From positions 47,387 to 111,386 of the forward strand of contig NZ_VKDF01000010.1 of assembly GCF_007096355.1 (NCBI RefSeq): a stretch of 64,000 bases of DNA, in the 5' to 3' direction. Under the pieces are notes generated by a model, which was not told where the DNA came from, made no database searches, and worked only from the letters and a program-made list of their open reading frames with translations. The stretch comes from Paracoccus sp. M683. GTDB taxonomy: Bacteria; Pseudomonadota; Alphaproteobacteria; Rhodobacterales; Rhodobacteraceae. The position numbers and the translations under genes are program-made. The stretch's first letter is position 1, and each line of letters starts with the position of its first letter. Of the stretch, positions 34,327 through 43,982 are shown in pieces.

Positions 34327-35310
34327 ATGAAACTGATTTCCCTGACTGCGGCGATGGCATTGGCGCTTGCCGCCCCCGCCTTTGCCCAAGACAAGCCCGG
34401 CGAAGGCGTCACCGTGCGCCCGATGCTGCCGACCCAGATCGAGGAGCACTTCCAGCACCGCATCCTGTTCCGCGCGCTTCAGGATCTTGGCTATACCGTG
34501 GCCGAGCCGAACGAGGCCGAATATCAGACCATCCACCTGGCCCTTGGCACGGGCGACGCGGATTTTACGGCCGTCAGCTGGCGCACGCTGCATGATGCCT
34601 TTTATCAGGAAGCCGGTGGCGACGCGGTGCTGACCAAGGTTGGCACCTATATTCAGGGCGCGCTTCAGGGCTATCTGGTTGACAAGGCCACCTATGATTC
34701 CGGCGTTACCGATCTGAGCCAGCTGAAAGACCCGGAAATTGCCGCCAAATTCGATGCCGATGGCGACGGCAAGGCCGATCTGGCCGGCTGCATCCCTGGC
34801 TGGGGGTGCGAGCGGGTGATCGAAACCGCGCTGGACGCATACGAGCTGCGCGATACCGTGACCCATAACCAGGGCGCCTATCAGGCGATGATCGCCGATG
34901 TCATGGCCCGTTTCCAGAATGGCCAGCCGATCCTGTATTACACCTGGACGCCCTATTGGGTTTCGGGTGCGCTGGTGCCGGGTCGCGATGTCGAATGGCT
35001 AAGCGTGCCCTTTACCGCGCTGCCCGAAGGTTACACCGGCAATACCGAGTTCAACGGCAAGAACCTTGGCTTTGCGGTCGACAGTATCGGCGTCGTTGCC
35101 CGAAATGACTTCCTTGAGGCAAATCCGGCAGCGGCCAAGCTGTTCGAGGTCGCAACGCTCGACATCAACGATATCTCGGCCGAGAATAAGCTGATCGCCG
35201 ATGGCGAGGACAGTTCGGCCGATATCGACAAACATGTCGATGACTGGATCGAGGCGCATCGCGAGACCTATGACAGCTGGTTGCAGCAGGCTCGCGACGC
35301 CGCCAAGTGA
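34327..35310 (+). CDS. proX: betaine-binding periplasmic protein (ProX/OpuAC type)
   Basis: 327 residues with a 21-residue signal peptide ending AFA-QD. Aromatic residues that could form the quaternary-amine cage are seen in SWRTLHDAFY, CIPGWGCERV and YYTWTPYWVSG. Two cysteines in the CIPGWGC loop are typical of this group. GGAGG precedes the ATG. A strong terminator follows, closing the proVWX operon. Confidence 0.92.
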   Translation: MKLISLTAAMALALAAPAFAQDKPGEGVTVRPMLPTQIEEHFQHRILFRALQDLGYTVAEPNEAEYQTIHLALGTGDADFTAVSWRTLHDAFYQEAGGDAVLTKVGTYIQGALQGYLVDKATYDSGVTDLSQLKDPEIAAKFDADGDGKADLAGCIPGWGCERVIETALDAYELRDTVTHNQGAYQAMIADVMARFQNGQPILYYTWTPYWVSGALVPGRDVEWLSVPFTALPEGYTGNTEFNGKNLGFAVDSIGVVARNDFLEANPAAAKLFEVATLDINDISAENKLIADGEDSSADIDKHVDDWIEAHRETYDSWLQQARDAAK

Positions 35311-35337
35311 CATAGGCCGGGTCCGGGCCATCATGAC

Positions 35338-35371
35338 GGGTTGTGCGATCGCCAGGTCGCACAACCCTTTT
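35338..35371 (+). terminator. rho-independent terminator of proVWX
   Basis: Perfect 11-bp stem GGGTTGTGCGA / TCGCACAACCC with loop TCGCCAGG, followed by TTTT. Confidence 0.9.
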
Positions 35372-35390
35372 ACGTGCAGGGATGAGGAAC

Positions 35391-36338
35391 ATGCGGACCC
35401 AACATTTCGTTTTCATCCTGATCGAGGAACATACGCATCTGTCGCTGTCCTGCGCGATCGAGCCGCTGCGCATGGCCAATCTGATCAGCGACCAGCCGCT
35501 GTATTCCTGGTCCTACGCATCCGCGAATGGCGAAAATTCGACGGCCTCGAACGGCTCGGTCACGCTGGTGCAGCATGATCTGGCGAACCTGCCGCGTTGT
35601 GACCGGCTGTTCCTGATCAGCGGGATGAACATGAACCGCTATATCTCGCCTGGATTGCTGGTCTGCTTGCGTCAGGCGCGCAGCAGGGGGGTGCCCGTCG
35701 GTGCGCTGTGTTCCGCCGCCTGGATGCTGGCCGAGGCGAGGTTTCTGGACGGAATGCGCGCGGCGATCCACTGGGATTACCACGATGCCTTCGCCGAACG
35801 CTTCCCCGAGGTGAAATTGGTTCGCAACATCTTTGTCGCCGATGAGCGCCATGTCACCGCTGCCTCGGGTGCGGCAACCGCCGATCTGATGCTGCACCTG
35901 ATCGCCGCCGATCACGGCTATGACCTGTCGGTCGCCGTTTCGGACATGATGGTCTATTCCAGTGCGCGCGAAGGCTCGGCCGAACAGAAGGTGTCGCTTC
36001 AGGCCCGCGTCGGGATGCGCAACCCCCATATCGCCCGTGCCATCCAGATCATGCGCGCCGCGCTGGAGGATCCGGTTCCCCCCGCCACGATCGCGCGGCA
36101 GCTGGGTATTTCGGTGCGGCAGCTGGAACGCCTGTTCGGGCGCCATTTCAACACCTCGCCCAAACGCTATTACACCGAGCTGCGACTGGAACGCGCGCGC
36201 AACCTGCTGCTGCAAACGGAACTGTCCATATCGGAAATCGCCGTTGCCTGCGGCTTTCAAAGCGGCGGGCATTTCACCCGCGTCTATCGCGACCAATATG
36301 GCACCACCCCCACGACACAGCGTGGCCGCATGGCCTGA
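35391..36338 (+). CDS. GlxA/GbdR-type AraC regulator
   Basis: 315 residues: a DJ-1/PfpI-like ligand domain (residues about 5-190, with GALCSAAWMLAEA) followed by a double helix-turn-helix (ISVRQLERLFGRHF and ISEIAVACGFQSGGHFTRVY). This class includes GbdR, CdhR and SouR, activators of betaine, carnitine and sarcosine catabolism, so it is probably the activator of the hydroxyproline-betaine genes. The ATG at 35391 is preferred because GAGGA lies just upstream; the ATG at 35382 is the alternative. Confidence 0.87.
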   Translation: MRTQHFVFILIEEHTHLSLSCAIEPLRMANLISDQPLYSWSYASANGENSTASNGSVTLVQHDLANLPRCDRLFLISGMNMNRYISPGLLVCLRQARSRGVPVGALCSAAWMLAEARFLDGMRAAIHWDYHDAFAERFPEVKLVRNIFVADERHVTAASGAATADLMLHLIAADHGYDLSVAVSDMMVYSSAREGSAEQKVSLQARVGMRNPHIARAIQIMRAALEDPVPPATIARQLGISVRQLERLFGRHFNTSPKRYYTELRLERARNLLLQTELSISEIAVACGFQSGGHFTRVYRDQYGTTPTTQRGRMA

Positions 36339-36344
36339 TGCCGT

Positions 36345-36986
36345 TCAGGCGGCGGGCTGAAAGCCGTGCAGGGCGTGAAAGCGGCGCAATTCGCGATCGC
36401 TTGCGGGCAGCCCGCTGAAGGTTTTCACATAATCGGGGATGCGGGCCATGCGGGTGGCCATATCCTCGCGCACCTGCATCGAGATATAGCCGATCTGCAC
36501 CAGATAGACCGTGCGCGCCCGCACATCGGCCTCGCCCTCGGCAAAGCCGAATCGCCCGAACATGCGCCGGATTGCATCCAGCCGGGCAGCATCGGCGGCA
36601 TTGACGCGGGCGGCCACCGCCTCGGACTGATGCGCCCAACCGCGCACCGCCAGATCCAGCCCCGACGCGAAGGGGCCGTCATCCAGAAAGATGCCGATCA
36701 GGTTCAGCACGGCCTCGCCAATCGTCTCGGCATAGGCTTCGGCAGCAGTGATCAGGCTGGCGGTATTCGTCGCCTCCCAATCATCCAGCAGTGCATCAAG
36801 CAGCGCCCCGCGATCCTTGAAAAACCAGTAGAAACTGGTGCGTGACAGGTTCAGTCGGGCCGCAAGCGGCTGGATCTTCACCGCGTCCAGACCGGCCTCG
36901 ACAAAGGCGTCGCGCGCCGCCGTCAGCCATCCTTCGCGAGAGCCGCGCCAGCCGCTGTCCTTCTGATCGGGATCATGCGTGTCCAT
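36345..36986 (-). CDS. TetR-family regulator
   Basis: 213 residues. The N-terminal HTH is visible at residues about 35-58 (IQPLAARLNLSRTSFYWFF). The C-terminal ligand domain is of unassigned type. It is divergent from the demethylase operon starting at 37102, with two palindromes in between, and is the likely repressor of that operon. Confidence 0.85.
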   Translation of the reverse strand: MDTHDPDQKDSGWRGSREGWLTAARDAFVEAGLDAVKIQPLAARLNLSRTSFYWFFKDRGALLDALLDDWEATNTASLITAAEAYAETIGEAVLNLIGIFLDDGPFASGLDLAVRGWAHQSEAVAARVNAADAARLDAIRRMFGRFGFAEGEADVRARTVYLVQIGYISMQVREDMATRMARIPDYVKTFSGLPASDRELRRFHALHGFQPAA

Positions 36987-37029
36987 TGCCGCAAGCTAGC
37001 CCGCAATCCGGGCTTGCGCAAGAAAATCG

Positions 37030-37065
37030 TCACTAGTGAACGAAAACTTGATATAACTGAACAGT
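37030..37065. promoter_or_regulatory. divergent TetR / demethylase promoter with two palindromes
   Basis: TCACTAGTGA (37030-37039) is a perfect 10-bp palindrome and ACTG-AA-CAGT (37056-37065) a second one. TATAAC at 37052-37057 can serve as -10. These are candidate TetR sites. Confidence 0.45.
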
Positions 37066-37101
37066 TTGACGATCCTGTACCCGCCAGCATGGGAGCGCGC
37101 G

Positions 37102-39147
37102 ATGTCCAAAGACCCTCTCCTCCAGCCTTATCAGCTAAAGCACCTGACCCTTCGCAACCGGATCATGACCACCAGTCATGAACCGGCTTACCCCGAGGAC
37201 GGGATGCCCAAGGAACGCTATGCCGCCTATCACGCCGAACGCGCCAAGGCGGGCGTGGCGCTGGCGATGACGGCGGGGTCGGCGGCGGTGTCCAGGGACA
37301 GCCCGCCCGTGTTCAACAACGTGCTGGCCTATAAGGACGAGGTCGTGCCCTGGATCCGGCGGCTGACCGATGCCTGCCACGACCATGGCTGCGCGGTGAT
37401 GATCCAGTTGACCCATCTGGGCCGCCGCACCGGCTGGTCCAAGGGCGACTGGCTGCCCTCGGTATCGTCCTCGAAACATCGCGAGCCGGCGCATAAGGCC
37501 TTCCCCAAGCTGGCCGAGGATTGGGACATCCAGCGCATCATCGGCGATTTCGCCGACGCGACCGAGCGGATGAAGGCAGGCGGCATGGATGGCATCGAAT
37601 TGCAGGTTTACGGCCATCTGCTTGACCAGTTCTGGTCGCCGCTGACCAATGATCTGGACGGGCCTTATGGCGGGCAGACGCTGGACAGCCGGATGAAACT
37701 GCTGATGGACGTGCTGGCCGGTATCCGCAAGCGCGTGGGCGATGATTTCATCGTGGGCCTGCGCTATACGGCGGATGAGGCCGAGGCGGGCGGCATCACC
37801 CCCGAGGAAGGGATCGAGATTTCCAAACGCCTCGCCGCCACCGGCATGGTCGATTTCCTGAACGTCATCCGGGGGCGCATCCATACCGACCCGGCGATGA
37901 CCGATGTGATCCCGGTGCAGGGCATGAAGAACGCCCCGCATCTGGATTTCGCGGGCGAGGTGAAGAAGGCGACCGGCATGCCCACCTTCCACGCCGCCAA
38001 GATCCCAGATGTGGCCACCGCCCGCCATGCCGTCGCGGCGGGCCTTCTGGACATGGTCGGCATGACCCGCGCCCATATGGCCGACCCCCATATCGTGCGA
38101 AAGATCATCGAGGGGCGCGAGGATGACATTCGCCCCTGCGTCGGCGCGACCTTCTGCCTGGATCGCATCTATGCGGCCGGTGACGCGCTTTGCATCCACA
38201 ACGCCGCCACGGGGCGCGAATTGACCATGCCGCATGACATTCCTGCGGCCGAGGCGAAGAAAAAGGTCGTCATCGTCGGCGCCGGCCCTGCGGGGCTGGA
38301 GGCTGCGCGCGTGGCCTCACAGCGTGGCCATGACGTGACCGTCTTCGAGGCGCAGCCCGATCCCGGCGGGCAGGTGCGGCTGACCGCGCAAAGCCCGCGC
38401 CGGCGCGAGATGATCTCGATCATCGACTGGCGCATGGCGCAATGCGCGGCGCGCGATGTGGAGTTCCGCTTCAACGCATGGGCGGATGCCGATGACGTCA
38501 CCGCGCTGAACCCCGATGTGGTGATCGTGGCGACGGGCGGGTTGCCCAATACGGAACTGTTCGAAAGCGGGAAAGAGCAGGATCTGGTCGTCACCGCATG
38601 GGATATCATTTCCGGCGATGTGAAGCCGGGGCAGAATATCCTGATCTATGATGAAAGCGGCGATCACCCGGCGCTGATGGCGGCCGAGATTGCCGCCAAG
38701 GCAGGGGCGACGGTAGAAGTCATGACCCCGGACCGCACTTTCGCGCCCGATATCATGGCGATGAATCTCGTGCCCTATATGCGCGCGCTTCAGGACAAGG
38801 ACGTGACCTTTACCGTCACCCGGCGGCTTCTGGATGTGACCCGCGACGGCAACCGGCTGAAGGCCAAGATCGGCACCGATTACAGCAGCTTCACCAGCGA
38901 AAAGACCTATGATCAGGTGGTGGTGAACTATGGCACGCTGCCGCTGGCCGACCTTTATTTCGACCTGCGCCCGCTGTCGTCGAACGAGGGAGAGGTCGAT
39001 TACGACACCCTGATCGCCGGTGGCCCTCAGACCGTGACCCGCAACCCTGACGGCCAGTTCCAGCTGTTCCGCATCGGCGACGCGGTCAGTGCGCGCAACA
39101 TCCATGCCGCGATCTATGACGCGCTGCGGCTGGTGAAGGATATCTGA
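37102..39147 (+). CDS. TMADH/DgcA-like flavoprotein, probable N-methylproline demethylase
   Basis: 681 residues: old-yellow-enzyme TIM barrel for FMN (residues about 5-350), a cysteine segment, then an FAD/NAD-type Rossmann domain ([17 protein letters not shown]). It is organised like trimethylamine and dimethylglycine dehydrogenases. The Fe-S segment reads [14 protein letters not shown] with a third cysteine 11 residues later, so one of the four usual ligands (C-x2-C-x3-C-x11-C) is missing; DgcA-like enzymes may share this. The probable role is oxidative removal of the last N-methyl group after the Rieske enzyme. The ATG at 37102 fits the family N-terminus; the TTG at 37066 would lie over the promoter. 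Confidence 0.82.
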   Translation: MSKDPLLQPYQLKHLTLRNRIMTTSHEPAYPEDGMPKERYAAYHAERAKAGVALAMTAGSAAVSRDSPPVFNNVLAYKDEVVPWIRRLTDACHDHGCAVMIQLTHLGRRTGWSKGDWLPSVSSSKHREPAHKAFPKLAEDWDIQRIIGDFADATERMKAGGMDGIELQVYGHLLDQFWSPLTNDLDGPYGGQTLDSRMKLLMDVLAGIRKRVGDDFIVGLRYTADEAEAGGITPEEGIEISKRLAATGMVDFLNVIRGRIHTDPAMTDVIPVQGMKNAPHLDFAGEVKKATGMPTFHAAKIPDVATARHAVAAGLLDMVGMTRAHMADPHIVRKIIEGREDDIRPCVGATFCLDRIYAAGDALCIHNAATGRELTMPHDIPAAEAKKKVVIVGAGPAGLEAARVASQRGHDVTVFEAQPDPGGQVRLTAQSPRRREMISIIDWRMAQCAARDVEFRFNAWADADDVTALNPDVVIVATGGLPNTELFESGKEQDLVVTAWDIISGDVKPGQNILIYDESGDHPALMAAEIAAKAGATVEVMTPDRTFAPDIMAMNLVPYMRALQDKDVTFTVTRRLLDVTRDGNRLKAKIGTDYSSFTSEKTYDQVVVNYGTLPLADLYFDLRPLSSNEGEVDYDTLIAGGPQTVTRNPDGQFQLFRIGDAVSARNIHAAIYDALRLVKDI

Positions 39148-39148
39148 C

Positions 39149-40177
39149 ATGCGATCCTCGCGCACGATCCATGTCATATCCGCCCATGCCGAGGGCGAAG
39201 TCGGCGATGTCATCGTCGGTGGCGTGCTGCCTCCGCCCGGCGATACCGTGTGGGAGCAATCCCGCTGGATCGCCCGCGACCAGTCCTTGCGCAATTTCGT
39301 CCTGAACGAGCCGCGCGGCGGGGTCTTTCGCCATGTGAACCTGCTGGTCCCGCCCAAGCATCCCGAGGCGCAGGCCGCATGGATCATCATGGAGCCAGAG
39401 GACACGCCGCCCATGTCCGGCTCGAACTCCATCTGCGTCTCGACCGTGCTCTTGGACGGCGGCCTGATCCCCATGCAGGAGCCCGAGACGCATATGGTGC
39501 TGGAAGCGCCGGGCGGGCTGGTCCGCGTGCGCGCCGAATGCCAGGGTGGCAAGGCGCAGCGGATTTTTGTCGAGAACCTGCCATCATTCGCCGCCGAACT
39601 GGATGCCGCGCTCGAGGTCGAGGGGCTGGGCACACTGACCGTCGATACCGCCTATGGCGGCGACAGTTTCGTGATCGTTGACGCTGCCGCCTTGGGGTTT
39701 TCGCTGGTCGCGGATGAGGCGCATGACCTCGCCACCCTGGGCGTGCGCATCACCAATGCCGCGACCCAGCAGCTTGGTTTTCATCACCCCGAAAACCCCG
39801 ACTGGCGGCATATTTCCTTCTGCCTGTTCGCCGGGCCGCTGGTCGATGGCCCCGAGGGGTTAGAGGCCGGGGCCGCCGTCGCCATCCAGCCGGGCAAGGT
39901 CGACCGCTCGCCCACCGGCACGGCGCTGTCGGCGCGGATGGCGGTGCTGCATCAGCGCGGGCGGATGAAAGTGGGCGACCGGCTGACGGCGCGGTCCGTC
40001 ATTGGCTCGACCTTCGGGGGGCGGATTCTGGGCGAGACCCGCGTGGGCGACCGCCCGGCGATCCGGCCTGAAATCTCGGGGCGTGGCTGGATTACCGGCA
40101 TCCATCAGCACATGCTGGACCCCTCGGACCCATGGCCCGAGGGATACAAGCTGACCGATACATGGGGGGCCAGATGA
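39149..40177 (+). CDS. proline-racemase-family protein lacking both catalytic cysteines
   Basis: 342 residues of the proline racemase fold. Proline racemase and hydroxyproline epimerase use two cysteines; trans-3-hydroxyproline dehydratase keeps one and has threonine for the other. Here the first site is Ser90 ([11 protein letters not shown]) and the second Thr256 ([13 protein letters not shown]). Ser/Thr variants occur in the family but I know of no secure activity for this combination. The gene starts one base after the flavoprotein stop and overlaps the ProC-like gene, so it belongs to the proline/hydroxyproline branch. A racemase, dehydratase or epimerase role is possible. Confidence 0.8.
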   Translation: MRSSRTIHVISAHAEGEVGDVIVGGVLPPPGDTVWEQSRWIARDQSLRNFVLNEPRGGVFRHVNLLVPPKHPEAQAAWIIMEPEDTPPMSGSNSICVSTVLLDGGLIPMQEPETHMVLEAPGGLVRVRAECQGGKAQRIFVENLPSFAAELDAALEVEGLGTLTVDTAYGGDSFVIVDAAALGFSLVADEAHDLATLGVRITNAATQQLGFHHPENPDWRHISFCLFAGPLVDGPEGLEAGAAVAIQPGKVDRSPTGTALSARMAVLHQRGRMKVGDRLTARSVIGSTFGGRILGETRVGDRPAIRPEISGRGWITGIHQHMLDPSDPWPEGYKLTDTWGAR

Positions 40178-40908
40178 TGCGGATCGGGGTGATCGGAACG
40201 GGCACCATCGCGACAGCAGTGGTGCGCGGGATCGCGGGCGATGGCCATCAGATCACCGTGTCGGAACGCAGCGCGGCCAATGCGGCGGCGCTGGCGGGGG
40301 AGTTCGGGAATGTCTCGGTCGCGGGCAATCAGGCGGTGCTGGATGCCAGCGACGTGGTCATTCTGGGCCTGATGGCCGATCAGGCGGCGACGATCCTTGG
40401 CCCGTTGCAGTTTCGCGCGGATCAGCGGGTGATCTCACTGATGGCGGGGACGGGGCTGGATCAGGTCGCGGGCCTGGTCGCACCGGCCAAGGCCGCCGCG
40501 ATCATGCTGCCCTTTCCCGGCATCGCCGCTGGCGGCACGCCGATCATGATGCTGGGCGATGCGGATCTGGTGGGCGCGCTGTTCGGGGCGAAGAACACCA
40601 TATTCGCCCTGAAAGACGGGGCCGAGCTTGACGCCTATACCTGCGCGCAGGCGGTGGTTTCACCCGTGGCGCGGATGGTGGCGGACACCGCCGAATGGCT
40701 GGGCGCAAGGGTCAGCGACCCCGTGATGGGCGAGGCGTTCTTGCGCGAACTCGTCGCCTCCAGCCTTGCCGGCACGGAATCCCGCGCGCTGATCGCCGCG
40801 CTGAACACGCCCGGCGGCTATAACCAGCGGCTGCGCGTGCATATGGAGGACAGCGGTATCACGCCGGCGCTGATGCAAGGGCTGGACCGGCTGGAGTCCG
40901 CCTCGTGA
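40174..40908 (+). CDS. pyrroline-5-carboxylate-reductase-like NAD(P) oxidoreductase
   Basis: 244 residues, N-terminal Rossmann motif [15 protein letters not shown] and a helical C-terminal half of ProC type ([19 protein letters not shown], then [10 protein letters not shown]). ProC reduces pyrroline-5-carboxylate to proline; members in proline-betaine clusters may work on pyrroline-2-carboxylate or related imines. The ATG overlaps the preceding stop (ATGATG). The sequence is somewhat shorter and more diverged than housekeeping ProC, so a pathway-specific role is likely. Confidence 0.78.
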   Translation: MMRIGVIGTGTIATAVVRGIAGDGHQITVSERSAANAAALAGEFGNVSVAGNQAVLDASDVVILGLMADQAATILGPLQFRADQRVISLMAGTGLDQVAGLVAPAKAAAIMLPFPGIAAGGTPIMMLGDADLVGALFGAKNTIFALKDGAELDAYTCAQAVVSPVARMVADTAEWLGARVSDPVMGEAFLRELVASSLAGTESRALIAALNTPGGYNQRLRVHMEDSGITPALMQGLDRLESAS

Positions 40909-42884
40909 CGCTGAAGCACGCGCTTCAGCCGCTGGAATTGCGGCACAGGACGCTGCGCAACCGCATCGTCTTTGGTGCCCATACTGCGAATATGGCGCAG
41001 GACGGCATGCCGGGCGATCAGCATCTGGGCTATTATCTGGAACGCGCGCTTGGCGGGGCCGCGATGATCGTGGTTGAGCCGATGCCGGTTCACCCCGCCG
41101 CCCTGCTGACGCGGGGCAATTTCCGTCCCTGTTCGGACGCTGTGATCCCGCATTTCGCCCGGATCACCCATGCCTGCAAGGATGCCGGCGCGGTGATGGT
41201 TCAGCAGCTTTACCATGTCGGCGCGCATGGGGATTGGGATAACAGCTGGCATGCCAGCTGGTCGCCCTCGGGCGGGCCCAGCTATCACGACAATGATGGC
41301 AGCCACGCGATGACTGCGGCCGAGATCGACGAGACCATTCAGGCCTTTGTCGACGCCGCCATCCGCTGCCAGAAAGCCGGTTTCGACGGGGTCGAGGTCT
41401 GGGCTGCCTATCATTCCCTGCTGGATCAGTTCTGGACGCCCTTTTCCAATCAGCGTGGCGACGATTGGGGCGGTGCGCTGGAAAACCGCACCCGGCTGTC
41501 GCGCAAGATCATGGCCCGCATCCGCGCCGCCTGCGGCGATGATTTCATCATCGGGCTGGCCATCAGCGATAATGGCGACACCCCGCCCTGCCTCAGCCGC
41601 GACGAGACGGTCGAAATCGTCGCCCTGCACGACGCCGAAGGCTTGATGGATTACGTCACCGTCGGCGCCGGAAACTATCTGGATTTCCACCGCATCATTC
41701 CCAGCTTTCAATATCCCGAAAATCTGGGCGCCGATCTTGCCGCGCAGTTGAAACAGGCCGGGCTGCGCGCCCGTGTCATCGCCGAGGCGAATATCCGCAC
41801 GCCCGAGAATGCCAATACGCTGATCGGGGCAGGGCAGGCCGATCTGGTATCCATCGTGCGGGGCCAGATCGCCGATCCGCATCTGGTCAACAAGGCGGCC
41901 TCGGGCAGGACCGAGGATATTCGGGGCTGCCTGTCCTGCAATCAGCAATGCTGGGGCCGGCGCGGGCGCGACTATTACATCTCGTGCCTCGTCAACCCGT
42001 CGGCGGGACACGAATATCTGTGGGGTGGCGATCGTTTCCAGCCCGCCGCACGGCCGCAATCGGTTCTGGTCGTCGGCGGTGGCCCGGCCGGGCTTGAAGC
42101 CGCCCGTGTCGCGGCGGCGCGTGGGCATCGGGTGACCCTTGCCGAGGCCGGGCCGGATCTGGGCGGGCAATTCCGGCTGGCGGGGCTGCAACCCCGCCGA
42201 GGCCAGATCACCGATCTGATCGGCTGGTATGGCCGGCAATTGCAGGGGCTGGGGGTCGATTTGCGGCTGAACAGCTATCTGGACGCCGAGGATATCGCGG
42301 CGATCGGCGCTGACCGGATCATCCTCGCCACGGGATCGTTGCCTGCCGGCACGGGGTTCCAGAAGGCGCTGCCGCAGATGGCCGCCCTGCCGGGGATCGG
42401 CATCGGCAATGTCTGGTCGGCCGAGGATGTGATGGGCCGCGCCGCCCGGCCGGGCGCGCGCGTCATCGTGCTGGACGAAGGCGGGCACTGGCGCGGCATC
42501 GGCACCGCCTGGCATCTGGCCGAGGCCGGCCATCAGGTCACCATCGTCACCCCCGATGCGATGATCGCGCGCGATCTGGTGCGCAGCGCGACCGATCTGC
42601 CCGCGCGGCAGGCGCTGGCCCGGCTTGGGGTGCGGTTCGTCACCGAAACCGTCCTGACCGAATGGACGGCAACAGGTGCGGTCACGCAGTCACTGCTGAC
42701 CGGCGAGGCGGGGCATATCGCGGCCGATACGCTGGTGCTGGCGACGGGTAACCGGGCCGATAACGAACTGCCCGATGCCCTGCTTGACCTTGGCCTGCAT
42801 CCCAGGCTGATCGGCGATGCCAGCACCCCGCGTCTGGCCTCGGCCGCAATCTTTGACGGGCGGGTCGCCGGAATGGCGCTGTAG
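40905..42884 (+). CDS. second TMADH/2,4-dienoyl-CoA-reductase-like Fe-S flavoprotein
   Basis: 659 residues: FMN TIM barrel, then GCLSCNQQCWG with the fourth cysteine 11 residues on (C-x2-C-x3-C-x11-C, a complete [4Fe-4S] set), then an FAD/NAD domain with [17 protein letters not shown]. It differs from the homologue at 37102, which lacks one ligand. It probably demethylates or dehydrogenates an N-methylated cyclic amine. The start is GTG at 40905, overlapping the stop of the previous gene (GTGA). Confidence 0.82.
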   Translation: MTLKHALQPLELRHRTLRNRIVFGAHTANMAQDGMPGDQHLGYYLERALGGAAMIVVEPMPVHPAALLTRGNFRPCSDAVIPHFARITHACKDAGAVMVQQLYHVGAHGDWDNSWHASWSPSGGPSYHDNDGSHAMTAAEIDETIQAFVDAAIRCQKAGFDGVEVWAAYHSLLDQFWTPFSNQRGDDWGGALENRTRLSRKIMARIRAACGDDFIIGLAISDNGDTPPCLSRDETVEIVALHDAEGLMDYVTVGAGNYLDFHRIIPSFQYPENLGADLAAQLKQAGLRARVIAEANIRTPENANTLIGAGQADLVSIVRGQIADPHLVNKAASGRTEDIRGCLSCNQQCWGRRGRDYYISCLVNPSAGHEYLWGGDRFQPAARPQSVLVVGGGPAGLEAARVAAARGHRVTLAEAGPDLGGQFRLAGLQPRRGQITDLIGWYGRQLQGLGVDLRLNSYLDAEDIAAIGADRIILATGSLPAGTGFQKALPQMAALPGIGIGNVWSAEDVMGRAARPGARVIVLDEGGHWRGIGTAWHLAEAGHQVTIVTPDAMIARDLVRSATDLPARQALARLGVRFVTETVLTEWTATGAVTQSLLTGEAGHIAADTLVLATGNRADNELPDALLDLGLHPRLIGDASTPRLASAAIFDGRVAGMAL

Positions 42885-42892
42885 CCGCCGGG

Positions 42893-43978
42893 TCAGATCT
42901 GGACCGCGACCGATCCGATCGGCTTGGAACAGCAAGCCAGGATATAGCCCTCTTCGATGTCGTCATCGCTGATGCCGCCACTGTGGACCATGTGAACCTG
43001 ACCCGAGATCTTGCGGATCTTGCAGGTGCCGCAAACGCCGAAGGTGCACCCCGAAGGAATGACGATCCCGGCCTGCCGTGCAACCGCCAGAACGGTGTCG
43101 GTCTCTAGGCAGTCGGCGGTCACATCCGAAGCGGCAAAGACCACCTGCGCCGCCGCCTGCGCATCGGGAATGACATCATCGGGGATTTCGGCATCGGCCT
43201 CGGTCTCGACCGGTTTGGCAAAGCTTTCCTGATGATAATGCGCCATGTCATAGCCAAGCGCGATCAGCATGTCGCGCACCGAGTCCATGAACGGTTCCGG
43301 CCCGCAGCAATAGACCTCGCGTTCCAGATAGTCGCCCGCGATCAGGCCCAGCATCACCTGGTTAAGCGGCCCTCGGAATCCGGTCCAGACGCGATAGGGG
43401 TCATCATCCTCGACGATGAAATACAGCTTGATCGAGGGCACCCGCGCCGCCATCCCCTCCAATTGCTGCCGGCAGATGATTTCCGACGGGCGGCGGGCGC
43501 AGTTGACAAAGGTGACGTCGATATCGGTGCCGCGATCGAAAAGATAGGTGGTCATCGCCAGTGACGGCGTGACCCCTGACCCGGCCGAGATGAACAGGTA
43601 TTTCTTCTTTTCCTTCTGCGGCAGCGTAAAGATGCCGGCCGGGCCGCTGACCTTGATCCGCATGCCCGGCGTCAGGTGATCCAGCATCCAGCGCGCGCCC
43701 ACGCTGCCGGGTTGCGCCTTGATCGTGACCGAGACACCCATCGGCCGCGACGGCGAGGACGAGATGGTGAAGGTGCGCCAGACCGTGCCCCCCGGCACCG
43801 GCAGCTCGAAGGTCAGGAACTGCCCCGGCTGATGGGCGAACTGCGCGCCACTGGGCGAGACGAAGCTGATCGTGGCCACATCCGGCGCTTCGGGGACGAC
43901 CGAACAGCATTCCAGCATCTCGCTGTCGCGCCAGATCGGGTTGACCTCGTGCAGGGTCAGGTCGTGGGGGGCTGCCAT
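42893..43978 (-). CDS. ferredoxin-NAD(P)H reductase partner of the Rieske demethylase (HpbC/GbcB-like)
   Basis: 361 residues: FAD-binding beta-barrel (WRTFTISSSPSRPMG), NAD domain (YLFISAGSGVTPSLAM, EVYCCGPEPFM), and a C-terminal plant-type [2Fe-2S] domain with C-x4-C-x2-C in SGCTFGVCGTC and the last ligand in ILACC. This architecture serves the oxygenases of betaine demethylation (GbcB, Stc, HpbC). It lies 4 bases downstream of the oxygenase gene. Confidence 0.9.
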   Translation of the reverse strand: MAAPHDLTLHEVNPIWRDSEMLECCSVVPEAPDVATISFVSPSGAQFAHQPGQFLTFELPVPGGTVWRTFTISSSPSRPMGVSVTIKAQPGSVGARWMLDHLTPGMRIKVSGPAGIFTLPQKEKKKYLFISAGSGVTPSLAMTTYLFDRGTDIDVTFVNCARRPSEIICRQQLEGMAARVPSIKLYFIVEDDDPYRVWTGFRGPLNQVMLGLIAGDYLEREVYCCGPEPFMDSVRDMLIALGYDMAHYHQESFAKPVETEADAEIPDDVIPDAQAAAQVVFAASDVTADCLETDTVLAVARQAGIVIPSGCTFGVCGTCKIRKISGQVHMVHSGGISDDDIEEGYILACCSKPIGSVAVQI

Positions 43979-43982
43979 TGCC

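Noticed and set aside
37066..37101. TTG start extending the TMADH-like protein by 12 residues
   Set aside because: The extra residues lie over promoter and operator-like sequence; the ATG at 37102 gives the normal family N-terminus.
40818..42533. 571-residue minus-strand open frame
   Set aside because: Antisense of the Fe-S flavoprotein at 40905-42884; no motif of its own.
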